Part shown: in pieces, positions 1 to 6,910 of the stretch
Layout: each line of letters begins with the position of its first letter
Position numbering within the stretch: the first letter of the stretch is position 1
Notes under the pieces: generated by a model
Databases searched by the model: none
The model's input: only the letters and a program-made list of their open reading frames with translations
What the model was told of the DNA's origin: nothing
NCBI GenBank assembly: GCA_018609935.1
Contig: JAHENH010000014.1
Span: 1-11,219 of the forward strand
Direction: 5' to 3'
DNA: 11,219 nucleotides
Source: Halobacteriales archaeon
Lineage (GTDB): Archaea > Halobacteriota > Halobacteria > Halorutilales > JAHENH01
Program-made: the position numbers and the translations under genes

Positions 1-949
1 TGGGCCCAATATTCAAATATGTAAATAAAATATTTTTTGAAAAATCATATTTTTTATTTTTATATTCAGTCCTTATTTTATTTTGAATCTCTCCTCTATG
101 AGAAGAAAAAAGAACTGTTCTGTCACCCCAATTTTCCATTCTTCTTTCTAAAAATTTGTGATCTCTAACTGGTTTATTTGTATCAACTAAATCTAGTTTT
201 CTTAGCATATTTCCAAGCTCAGTAGCACTAGACCCTGAAATATATCCAACAACAGGTACTTTATTATTTTTACTAGCAGCAAGCAACTTCGACATTGCTT
301 TAATATAACGTTCTTTTATACTATCACTGAAAGTCTCTATAAAAGATAAAATTAGTGAGCCATCATATATAACAACTGGTGGATTATCTTTTTCACTATA
401 TTTTTCAATTCGGCTTTTCAAAACATTCATTTCTTTTTCAAAACGAGTAGCTGGAACTTCCTGATCATCAACTTTAATATAACCAGAAGAATCTTCAAAA
501 AGTAAATCCTCAGGTGTCAAAACTACAGCTTCTATATCTTCTTTATACTCACCGTTTGAACTATGCTTGTTAACAATCCATACTACTTGTACTAGACCAA
601 TGGCTTTTTCATATTCACTTATAGGATCAATTTGTGAACCGTCTGCAGCAATGGTATATAAATTCTCAAGTTTATTTTTAGCCCAATCGTTTACATCTTG
701 ATGACAACTCCATTCAGAGCTTTTTTTGAAAGGAATAACTATATCATTATATCTTTCTAACTCTTTTGTCGGTAAAGCACCAGGAAATTCAAATTTTCTA
801 AGCCTTTCATTTATATCTGTTAAAGATAAATTTTCTATTTTTCTTGTTGCTTTTTTATGTTTTTGTATAGATTTTTCATTTATATTACCTGTAAATTCAG
901 ATGTTTTCTTTTCTAGCTCTTTTATTATTTGATTTTTATATAACGGCAT
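1..949 (-). CDS. nurA: NurA-domain 5'-3' nuclease, C-terminus beyond the window
   Basis: This is the third gene of the mre11-rad50-nurA operon. I read 316 codons from the ATG at 949 to the left edge with no stop. NurA is a nuclease that works with the hexameric helicase HerA to resect DNA ends after Mre11-Rad50 has acted. Seen in the sequence: a polar, Lys/Glu-rich N-terminus; then AADGSQIDP (residues 101-109), which matches the NurA motif carrying a metal-binding Asp (D103); then VVIYDGSLI (192-200) with a second Asp (D196), as expected for the RNase H-like NurA fold. Later VPVVGYISGSS (231-241) and a conserved-looking GDRTVLFSSHRGE segment (275-287) also fit. The ATG overlaps the rad50 stop by one base (TAATG), which fixes the start and suggests translational coupling. 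The family is clear from motifs and context. The C-terminal part is missing only because the window ends. herA was not found and may lie further left. Confidence 0.85.
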   Translation of the reverse strand, partial: MPLYKNQIIKELEKKTSEFTGNINEKSIQKHKKATRKIENLSLTDINERLRKFEFPGALPTKELERYNDIVIPFKKSSEWSCHQDVNDWAKNKLENLYTIAADGSQIDPISEYEKAIGLVQVVWIVNKHSSNGEYKEDIEAVVLTPEDLLFEDSSGYIKVDDQEVPATRFEKEMNVLKSRIEKYSEKDNPPVVIYDGSLILSFIETFSDSIKERYIKAMSKLLAASKNNKVPVVGYISGSSATELGNMLRKLDLVDTNKPVRDHKFLERRMENWGDRTVLFSSHRGEIQNKIRTEYKNKKYDFSKNILFTYLNIGP

Positions 950-3645
950 TATTGAGAAACCACCTCTGTAGCACCATCAACTTTCTCTAATGTAATAGCA
1001 TGTTCAGTAATACTTTCAAAAGTATCATCATGGCTTATAACAATTAATTGTTCAAATCCTTTTAAGTCTTGTAGTTTATCTACCAAATTTCTTCTCTTTT
1101 CATTATCTAAATTAGAAGTTGGTTCATCAAGGAATACTATATTAACATTACTTAATGATTCAAGAATGGCAAGTCTTACAGCCAGAGCGGCACTCATCTG
1201 TTCACCACCACTTAACTTATTAAATCTCTTTTCATTACCGTTTTCTTTTACTATAATTTCATAGTCTGTCTTCCACTCTAATTCCTCTGTAGGATTACCA
1301 CGCAGTTCTCTATAGATTCTGTTAGCTTCATTCGAAATTTGTTTTACTAATATTTCAATCATTAATGGACGAGCGTCTTTTATAGTTTCCCGTACAAATT
1401 TACCGAACTCTAAATCAGCATCCAATTTTTTGGATTCTTTCCTTTTTTGTTCTAATTCCTCTTTACTTTTTTCCAACTTTTTTATTTGTTTTTTTAATTC
1501 TTCTAGATTTTCTTTTTTTGACTTAACCTCTCCAGAAAATTCTCCAGTCTTATTCTTTAAAGTTGAAATTTCGGTTTGAACCACTTTATATCTATCGTCA
1601 CTAAATCTTTTTTCTTTTTCTTTTATTTTTTCTTCAAGTTTTCCCTTTTCATCTTTAATTTTTTCTATTTTATTTTCTAGTTTTGTTACTTTTGATTTAC
1701 GTTCCTCAACTTTTTCTGCAGTATCTTTATTCCGCATATATTTTTTGTGAGGTTTTTCCAATATATCTAACCGATCTTTTATATCTTGGATTTCTTTGTC
1801 TAAATCTTTATAGCCCTCTAACTTTTTTTCTAATTCTTTAGTTTCATCTGTTAATTTTTTTAGTTCTTTCTTTTCTCTTTTTAGATTTGATCTAGCTTCT
1901 TTATTATTATTAAAAATAGTTTTAGCCTCTTTATATTCTGATTTAGAGCCTTCTAAAATTTTTAGTTGACCTTGAATTTCATCTTTATCAATAACTTCTT
2001 CCTTTAACTCTTTTATTCTATCCTTTATTTTTTGAATTTCTCTTTTATATTTTTCTTGGTTGTTTTCCAAATCCTTTAGTTGTTGGTTAAGATCATGTAG
2101 CCTATTAACCTGTTTATCAGCTTTTTTAGCCTCAGATAATTCATCATGGATTTTTTCCATTTCTTTTTTTATATCATCTATTTTTTCCTTATTCATCTCC
2201 ATTTCTTGTCTTTTTTCTTTTAAAACTTCTTTTCTATGGCTAGGATCCAAATCTTGTCCACAAGTAGGACACCTAGCAGATTCTGCATTTTCTAATACAT
2301 CAATTGATTCTTCCAAATCATCAAGTTTAGCTTCAAAACCAGCTTTTTTATTTTCCAACCTAGATTTTTCTTTTTTGAGTTCCTCTAATCTGTCAGCAAT
2401 ATCTTTTAATTTTTCAATATCAGAGATTTTCTGTTTCTTTTCCTCAATAGAGTCTTCAATTTGGCTTAGTTCTTTCTTAGAATCTTCCAAATTAGTTTTA
2501 AGTCTATCTATCTCTTGTTCGGTTTTTTCTAATTCATTTAATTTTTGTTCTAATTCCTCTTGTCTTTCTTTTTTAGGTTCTAACTCATTTATTTTTTCTT
2601 CAGCATTTTCTGCTTTCTTAACTTTTTTTTCTAAACTTTGAATTCTTTCTTTAATTTTACCTTTTTGCTTTTCTAAATTATTTATTTTATCTTTTAGTTG
2701 ATTTCTCTCTTTGTTTTTGCCACGTAGGTTCTCTAATTTTTTACTTTTCTTTTCATATTCTTTATATTTTTCTTTTACTTCTTTCACCGTTTTTTTAGCT
2801 TTTTTAGCCCTATTCAAAGATTTCCTAGCATCTAGTAAACTCTCTTTTTTATATTCTATACTCTGAGTTTTTTGCTGAATTTTATTTCTTAAATCATCTA
2901 TTTTTTCTTTTAAATTTTCTAATTTTTCCTTTTCTTGTTCTAAATTATTAAGGCGATTTCTTGCCTTTTCTAATTTTTCCTCTTTTATCTTTATTTCTTT
3001 CTTTATCTTGTTTTTTTCTTCTTTTTTTTCTTCAAAGTCTTCTAATTTACCTTTCAAGTTTTCAATCTTTTTACCAACTTTTTGCTTTTGATCTTCAATT
3101 AAGTTGTTTACCTCTCTAAATTTCTCCCAAGCTTTATCATATGATTCAACTTGAAGTAATGGATTAAAAACATCTTCACGGTTAGCTTGTGTCTTAGCAA
3201 AATCATCAATAAACTGATTTTGAGGTACTCCAATACTAGATTTCCATAAAGTTTTAAGGTCCAAAGAATCATTTATGCCAAGATGGCTAGTCAACCATAT
3301 AATAAGATCTTCCTTACTTGATAGATCTAGTTCTTCATTATCTTTCTCCTGTATAACCCTATATTTTGAACGTCCTACATGTCTTTCTACAGTATATTCC
3401 TCTCCATTTTTATTTGAAATAAATGTAACCTGGACTTTTCCAGAACTTTCACCATCACGTACAAAATCATCTTGGTTTAAATCTCCTAAATAATCAAATA
3501 AAACAAAACCAACAGCTTCCTGAATAGTAGATTTTCCAACACCATTTTTCCCAACAATGGCATTAACACCTTTTCTAAACTCTATTTTATTAATACTATC
3601 ATCATAACTTTTTATATTAGATAGCTTCACCTCTTTAATCCTCAT
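949..3645 (-). CDS. rad50: DNA double-strand break repair ATPase Rad50
   Basis: Rad50 is the SMC-like ATPase of the Mre11-Rad50 complex, which binds, tethers and processes broken DNA ends. The 898 residues are the usual archaeal length. Seen in order: Walker A GKNGVGKST (32-40); a Q-loop region around GVPQNQF; a very long Lys/Glu-rich coiled coil (about 170-760) split by the zinc hook CPTCGQDL (Cys459 and Cys462); the ABC signature LSGGEQ (811-816); Walker B with FLDEP (D840, E841); a D-loop SNLD; and a switch His in VISHDD. All key residues are present, so the protein should be active. The ATG at 3645 overlaps the mre11 stop in an ATGA junction, and the stop overlaps the nurA start, so all three genes are probably on one transcript. 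The coiled-coil DNA is strongly purine-biased on the coding strand, so the opposite strand holds long spurious open frames. Confidence 0.97.
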   Translation of the reverse strand: MRIKEVKLSNIKSYDDSINKIEFRKGVNAIVGKNGVGKSTIQEAVGFVLFDYLGDLNQDDFVRDGESSGKVQVTFISNKNGEEYTVERHVGRSKYRVIQEKDNEELDLSSKEDLIIWLTSHLGINDSLDLKTLWKSSIGVPQNQFIDDFAKTQANREDVFNPLLQVESYDKAWEKFREVNNLIEDQKQKVGKKIENLKGKLEDFEEKKEEKNKIKKEIKIKEEKLEKARNRLNNLEQEKEKLENLKEKIDDLRNKIQQKTQSIEYKKESLLDARKSLNRAKKAKKTVKEVKEKYKEYEKKSKKLENLRGKNKERNQLKDKINNLEKQKGKIKERIQSLEKKVKKAENAEEKINELEPKKERQEELEQKLNELEKTEQEIDRLKTNLEDSKKELSQIEDSIEEKKQKISDIEKLKDIADRLEELKKEKSRLENKKAGFEAKLDDLEESIDVLENAESARCPTCGQDLDPSHRKEVLKEKRQEMEMNKEKIDDIKKEMEKIHDELSEAKKADKQVNRLHDLNQQLKDLENNQEKYKREIQKIKDRIKELKEEVIDKDEIQGQLKILEGSKSEYKEAKTIFNNNKEARSNLKREKKELKKLTDETKELEKKLEGYKDLDKEIQDIKDRLDILEKPHKKYMRNKDTAEKVEERKSKVTKLENKIEKIKDEKGKLEEKIKEKEKRFSDDRYKVVQTEISTLKNKTGEFSGEVKSKKENLEELKKQIKKLEKSKEELEQKRKESKKLDADLEFGKFVRETIKDARPLMIEILVKQISNEANRIYRELRGNPTEELEWKTDYEIIVKENGNEKRFNKLSGGEQMSAALAVRLAILESLSNVNIVFLDEPTSNLDNEKRRNLVDKLQDLKGFEQLIVISHDDTFESITEHAITLEKVDGATEVVSQ

Positions 3646-5009
3646 CTATCATCACTATCCAGTGTAAATAGTTCACGTCTACGTTTTTTAACAGTTTCAG
3701 CTATTAATTCAGGAGACTCATCTGATAAAACACTCTTTTTAAGCATAGATAATATATCAGCAACATCCTCTGTTTTACTATTATATCTTGAGTTCTGACT
3801 AACCAACTTTTGAAAGACAGCAAATTCAAGTTTTTTTCTATCAATCTGACCATCTTCATTTGTTATCTCACCTTTTTCCTTATCAAGATCTTCTAATATA
3901 CTAGATGTTTCCCTTGATTCTGTCGCATCCTTAATATTTACATAGATAGCATTAGTTTTTTGTTCAACTATTTCCCTTAACCTATCAATATCTAGTTTTT
4001 GTCTTCTAAATCTAAGTAATCCTTGTAGGTGAAGATCAACAACAGGATCTCGTGGTTCCCCTTGAGCCATATATTTCTTATTCTTTTGTTTTTTCTGTAA
4101 TTCGGAAAGTTCTTTTTCTACCTTTCCAATAAAACCATTTTCAAGTTTTTCTGGAGACTCATAGTTATCGACATAAAACTGTATCTTATAAAATGGACGT
4201 CGTTTTGAGTTTTTAAATTTCTGTCTAAATCCATTTTCAGTTATATCGACTATATAATAACCATGTTTCCATCTTGATTCTCGTGCATCATGAGCCTCTA
4301 ACGAACCTGGATTAAAAACCCATCCTTTATGTTCATAATTTTTATGTATATGACCAAGCCCCAAATAGTCAACAACACCCTCTAATTGTTTTAACTTATT
4401 ATATGATATCCCCCCACTCATTTGAGGTATATGGCCCTCTATTCCAAAATGACCAAGTAAAACAGTAAGCCTAGGTTCTTCTCCCTCCTCATTAATATAT
4501 TTAATTTCCTCTGAAATTTTTTCTAAGAATTCTTCAGTTCTTTGACCTAAATACTGAAATCCAAAAATTCTAACATCTTCAATATCTACATACCCAGAAG
4601 AAGTACCTGGCTTTCCAAAATTATGTTTCTCAAAGATTTCAGAATTTTTATCAAATATATTAGCCTCTAACAATATTAGTTTTTCACGTCTGTGAAGATA
4701 CTCAAGCCAGTTTAAATCGCTAGTATATAAATTAGCATCATGATTTCCCTGTATACCTACAACTGGGATATCATTATCATAAAATATATCTAATCCCTTT
4801 TCAGCATCATCTAAAGCTCTTGCATTCACGTTTTTATTATGGAAAAGATCACCACCAAAAACAGCAAAATCAATATTATTATCTATAGAATCCTTAATAG
4901 TTGATCTAAAAGTCCTATAAATATCGTCTCTCCTTTTCTTTACACCATATTGTAGATGGCCCAGATGAGCATCGGAAAAATGCAAAAAACACAGTTTTTG
5001 ATTTTCCAT
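3642..5009 (-). CDS. mre11: DNA double-strand break repair nuclease Mre11
   Basis: Mre11 is the Mn-dependent 3'-5' exonuclease and endonuclease partner of Rad50. Counting from the ATG at 5009 (455 residues), all phosphoesterase motifs are visible: SDAHLG (D13, H15), GGDLFH (D54, H57), GNHD (N89-D91), GHFG (H187) and GLGHIH (H220, H222), followed by NPGSLEAHD. The C-terminal part is the less conserved capping and Rad50-binding region. Start choice: an in-frame TTG at 5033 would add eight residues (463 aa). I prefer the ATG because the protein then begins MENQKLCFLHFSD, close to how Mre11 proteins normally begin. No Shine-Dalgarno sequence is evident for either start. The stop overlaps the rad50 start by four bases. 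As first gene of the operon it follows a 5' region with a TATA-like box and an inverted repeat. Confidence 0.95.
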   Translation of the reverse strand: MENQKLCFLHFSDAHLGHLQYGVKKRRDDIYRTFRSTIKDSIDNNIDFAVFGGDLFHNKNVNARALDDAEKGLDIFYDNDIPVVGIQGNHDANLYTSDLNWLEYLHRREKLILLEANIFDKNSEIFEKHNFGKPGTSSGYVDIEDVRIFGFQYLGQRTEEFLEKISEEIKYINEEGEEPRLTVLLGHFGIEGHIPQMSGGISYNKLKQLEGVVDYLGLGHIHKNYEHKGWVFNPGSLEAHDARESRWKHGYYIVDITENGFRQKFKNSKRRPFYKIQFYVDNYESPEKLENGFIGKVEKELSELQKKQKNKKYMAQGEPRDPVVDLHLQGLLRFRRQKLDIDRLREIVEQKTNAIYVNIKDATESRETSSILEDLDKEKGEITNEDGQIDRKKLEFAVFQKLVSQNSRYNSKTEDVADILSMLKKSVLSDESPELIAETVKKRRRELFTLDSDDR

Positions 5010-5055
5010 TATAACAATTGACTTTTTAGACAAAATAACATATGTTTTAGTGTTG

Positions 5056-5063
5056 TTATATCC
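5056..5063 (-). promoter_or_regulatory. Possible TATA box of the mre11-rad50-nurA operon
   Basis: On the minus strand this reads GGATATAA. It lies 23-30 bases upstream of the in-frame TTG at 5033 and about 50 upstream of the preferred ATG at 5009. An archaeal promoter with this box would start transcription near 5033, giving either a leaderless TTG message or a leader of about 25 bases before the ATG. The region is AT-rich, so such boxes occur by chance. It overlaps the left arm of the inverted repeat at 5051-5088. Confidence 0.3.
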
Positions 5064-5068
5064 TTAAC

Positions 5069-5082
5069 TATCCTAACATATA
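5069..5082 (-). repeat. 14-bp sequence shared with the tnpB start region, copy A
   Basis: The minus strand here reads TATATGTTAGGATA, identical to plus-strand bases 5536-5549 just before the first tnpB start codon. The copy overlaps the spacer and right arm of the inverted repeat upstream of mre11. Chance is possible in DNA this rich in A and T. Confidence 0.35.
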
Positions 5083-5263
5083 ACAACAATTCAAATATAT
5101 AATATAAACATAATTAAAGAAATAATTACATTTTTAATATAAAAAAATCAAAAATAACATCTGTTTTTCTAGATTTTATATTGAATACTTTACATAATTT
5201 TGTGATTATTAACCCTAAAGTTTCTTATAGATATATTATCATATAAAAAATCTAATATAACAA

Positions 5264-5404
5264 TTAATCACCAAGTTCTATTTTATCATAACAAATATTG
5301 TCAAATTGTCTTGTTTTATATTTAGGCTGAAAATCTGTGAAGGTTTTTGGTTTTTCACTTTGTATTTCCTTTATTATTTTGAGTTTGAGTAGCAATTTAT
5401 ACAA
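5264..5404 (-). other. Short open frame, possible C-terminal remnant of a disrupted gene
   Basis: A minus-strand frame is open from after a TGA at 5413-5411 to a TAA at 5266-5264, with a possible TTG start at 5404 (46 residues) and no ATG. The translation ends ..FDNICYDKIELGD and has a varied, protein-like composition, unlike the low-complexity products of most frames in this AT-rich gap. Its open end lies only about 40 bases from the insertion element's left hairpin, so it could be the tail of a gene truncated by insertion. I do not recognise the family, and chance is a real alternative. Confidence 0.2.
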
Positions 5405-5452
5405 TACCGATCATTTATAGTTATAAGTTTATTTATCTTTTTGTTGAGAAGA

Positions 5453-5485
5453 CCCTAACTTTGAATCCGTAATTCAAGGTTAGGG
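5453..5485 (+). repeat. Left-end hairpin of the tnpB element
   Basis: A 33-base imperfect palindrome begins CCCTAACTTTGAAT, continues with loop CCGTA, and ends ATTCAAGGTTAGGG. It forms a 14-bp stem with a single T-G pair. Subterminal hairpins of this kind are the DNA structures that TnpA recognises at IS200/IS605 ends. It lies about 65 bases before tnpB on the upstream side, as expected for a left end. A transcriptional terminator is less likely, since no gene runs into it on the plus strand. Confidence 0.65.
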
Positions 5486-5535
5486 ATGAATCAGCTTTAG
5501 TTCTGCTTGACCTGACAAATAAAAAAGTATAAGGA

Positions 5536-5549
5536 TATATGTTAGGATA
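5536..5549 (+). repeat. 14-bp sequence shared with the mre11 upstream region, copy B
   Basis: The plus strand here reads TATATGTTAGGATA. The last base is the A of the first tnpB ATG. The identical sequence occurs inverted at 5069-5082, about 450 bases away. It could be the tnpB promoter region or a trace of a rearrangement, or it could be coincidence. Confidence 0.35.
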
Positions 5550-6844
5550 TGGAGAAGTCGTTGCGGCAAAACCTGAGAAACCTTGACAGAGAGGAATACG
5601 AAACCCTTCGCAGAATGTCAAGACTATCCAAGAACCTATATAACAGGCATCTCTACGAAGTCAGGCAACACTTCTTCGACAACGGCGAATACCTGAACTA
5701 CTACAACATATACAACCTAATCAAGAACAATTAGAACTACGAACAATTACCTTCTCAGGTTGCACAGCAAACGATGAAACAGGTAGACCAAACCTTCAAA
5801 AATTTCTTCAAACCCGTAGAGAAAAAGAGAGAAGACAAATACAACGAAGAAGCAAACAAACCTTCCTATCTTGACAAGTACGGATTCTGCCTTTTGGACT
5901 TCCCAAGACAAACCTTCCAACTGAAAGAAGACTACATCCGTGCCGGAGTGCCGAAACAGTTCAGAAAAGAACACAACTTCCACAGAAAAGAAATCAGAAT
6001 TCCGTTTAGCTACGAGGAAGTCCGACAAAAAGATATTAATAGGTTACAGATCCATCCTCAGAAAAACGCAGAATATTTCGAGTATAGAATCATCTACGAA
6101 CAAGAAATTGAAGAGGTGGAGACTGAGGAAGATACTTTTCTATCCATCGACCTCAATCTTGATAACTTGGTAGCTTGTGTAGACCATTCTGGACGCTCAT
6201 CCATACTGGATGGGCGAAAGTTGAAGTCTATTAACAGATGGTATAATGCAAGGAGAGCCAAGCTACAATCTATAAAAGACAAGCAAGGAATTGAAGAGGA
6301 GACAGAACGGATGCACCGTATCCGTAAAAAACGGGAAAACCTGATACACGACTACTTCAACAAAGCCATAGATGGGCTTATAGACTACTGCATAGAACAC
6401 AAAATAGAAAAAGTGATTGTTGGAGATGGAAAAGGCTGGAAACAAGACATCAACATTGTAGACAAGACCAACCAGAGCTTTGTCCAGATACCGTTTGACA
6501 AGTTCAAGCAGAAATTGAAGTACAAACTGGAGGAGAAAGGAGTTGAGTATGATTTACAGAATGAAGCTCACACCAGCAAATGCAGTTTTCTTGACGATGA
6601 AACAGTTGAGCATCAAGAAGAATACAAGGGCAGTCGTGTGGAGCGAGGACTGTTCCGAGCAAGTGATGGCACAGAGATAAATGCCGATATAAACGGTGCT
6701 TGCAACATAGCAAAGAAAGCGATAAGTAAACCAAATTCAGAACTCTTCAGTTCTGTGGATGGCTTAGAGAGCGTTGTGGACACGCCGAAACGAATAAGGA
6801 AACCTGAATTCACTCAGGTTAAGATGGCAGTAGCTTCCGCTTAG
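5549..6844 (+). pseudogene. tnpB: RNA-guided nuclease TnpB with one in-frame TAG
   Basis: TnpB is the RNA-guided DNA endonuclease of IS605-type elements, ancestral to Cas12. Reading through one TAG (codon 62, 5732-5734) gives a continuous 431-codon frame. Family features on both sides of the stop are in register: [19 protein letters not shown] before it, and [20 protein letters not shown] straight after. RuvC-I is [10 protein letters not shown] (D201) and RuvC-III is [10 protein letters not shown] (D380). At the usual RuvC-II place the protein reads [10 protein letters not shown] with no Glu, while a Glu occurs in [12 protein letters not shown] (E339), as in the TSKCSFLD branch of TnpB. That branch also lacks the four-Cys zinc ribbon, and only one Cys is seen here. 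Without readthrough the products are 61 residues and, from the ATG at 5774, 356 residues that keep the RuvC domain. The gene could be freshly inactivated, reinitiated, or read through by pyrrolysine insertion; the sequence alone does not decide. The start at 5549 follows family N-termini, but the first 15-20 residues look short. Confidence 0.85.
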
Positions 6845-6910
6845 AAAGGACTGTAATTCAGACTTAGTTGAAGCTCTCTTCCCCCTCCGAACAAGGTAAG
6901 GTTAGTTCAC
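6845..6910 (+). ncRNA. Putative right end and omegaRNA scaffold tail of the first tnpB element
   Basis: TnpB guide RNAs (omegaRNA or reRNA) come from the 3' end of tnpB and the element's right end, with the guide being the flanking DNA just past the boundary. This segment follows the tnpB stop and ends GTTAGTTCAC, resembling right ends I associate with this group. The RNA probably begins inside tnpB. A small stem, GAAG-CTCT-CTTC, is visible at about 6870-6881, but no long hairpin. If the boundary is at 6910, the guide would match the 3' end of the MgtC-like gene in antisense. Confidence 0.3.

Larger units (their letters stand above)
5051..5088. repeat. 11-bp perfect inverted repeat upstream of mre11
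   Basis: The arms TGTTGTTATAT (5051-5061) and ATATAACAACA (5078-5088) are perfect reverse complements around a 16-base spacer, which itself contains two similar halves (CTTAAC and CCTAAC). It sits about 20-55 bases upstream of the TTG codon and covers the possible TATA box, so it could be an operator for a dimeric repressor. A hairpin in a transcript is the other possibility. The symmetry is seen directly; the regulatory role is inferred. Confidence 0.45.
5034..5452. other. AT-rich intergenic region between mre11 and the tnpB element
   Basis: About 420 bases, strongly AT-rich. The mre11-proximal end holds the possible operon promoter and inverted repeat. Around 5264-5404 there is a short open frame on the minus strand, described separately. 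The stretch 5090-5260 is almost pure A/T and I see no gene, tRNA or strong hairpin in it. The boundary with the insertion element is taken as the start of the hairpin at 5453, but the true end could be some bases further left. Confidence 0.6.
5453..6910 (+). mobile_element. IS605-family tnpB-only (IS1341-like) insertion element
   Basis: A single-gene element made of a left-end hairpin (5453-5485), a short leader, tnpB (5549-6844) and a right end of about 65 bases finishing near GTTAGTTCAC (6901-6910). No tnpA transposase is present, so movement would need a TnpA in trans. The whole block is clearly richer in G+C than its neighbours, consistent with recent arrival. Ends are approximate: IS200/IS605 elements make no target duplication, so they cannot be placed by direct repeats. 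The right end overlaps the stop codon of the converging MgtC-like gene. Confidence 0.75.

Noticed and set aside
726..932. Plus-strand open frame opposite nurA
   Set aside because: Low-complexity Phe/Ser-rich product antisense to the N-terminal part of a clear NurA frame.
2060..2641. Long Ser/Phe-rich open frame opposite rad50
   Set aside because: It is the antisense of the Lys/Glu-rich coiled coil and zinc hook. Rad50 on the other strand has every family motif, so this frame is a by-product of codon bias.
949..3645. Alternative assignment of rad50 as SMC or an SbcC-type defence ATPase
   Set aside because: The CPTC zinc hook, archaeal length and immediate linkage to mre11 and nurA identify Rad50 of the repair complex.
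5090..5260. Possible CRISPR leader or repeat array in the AT-rich gap
   Set aside because: No regularly spaced repeats of 20-40 bases are present, and the similarity between segments is just A/T richness.
5433..5621. Minus-strand open frame across the element's left hairpin and tnpB start
   Set aside because: It runs through a 14-bp palindrome and antisense to recognised TnpB N-terminal residues, and its product has no recognisable features.
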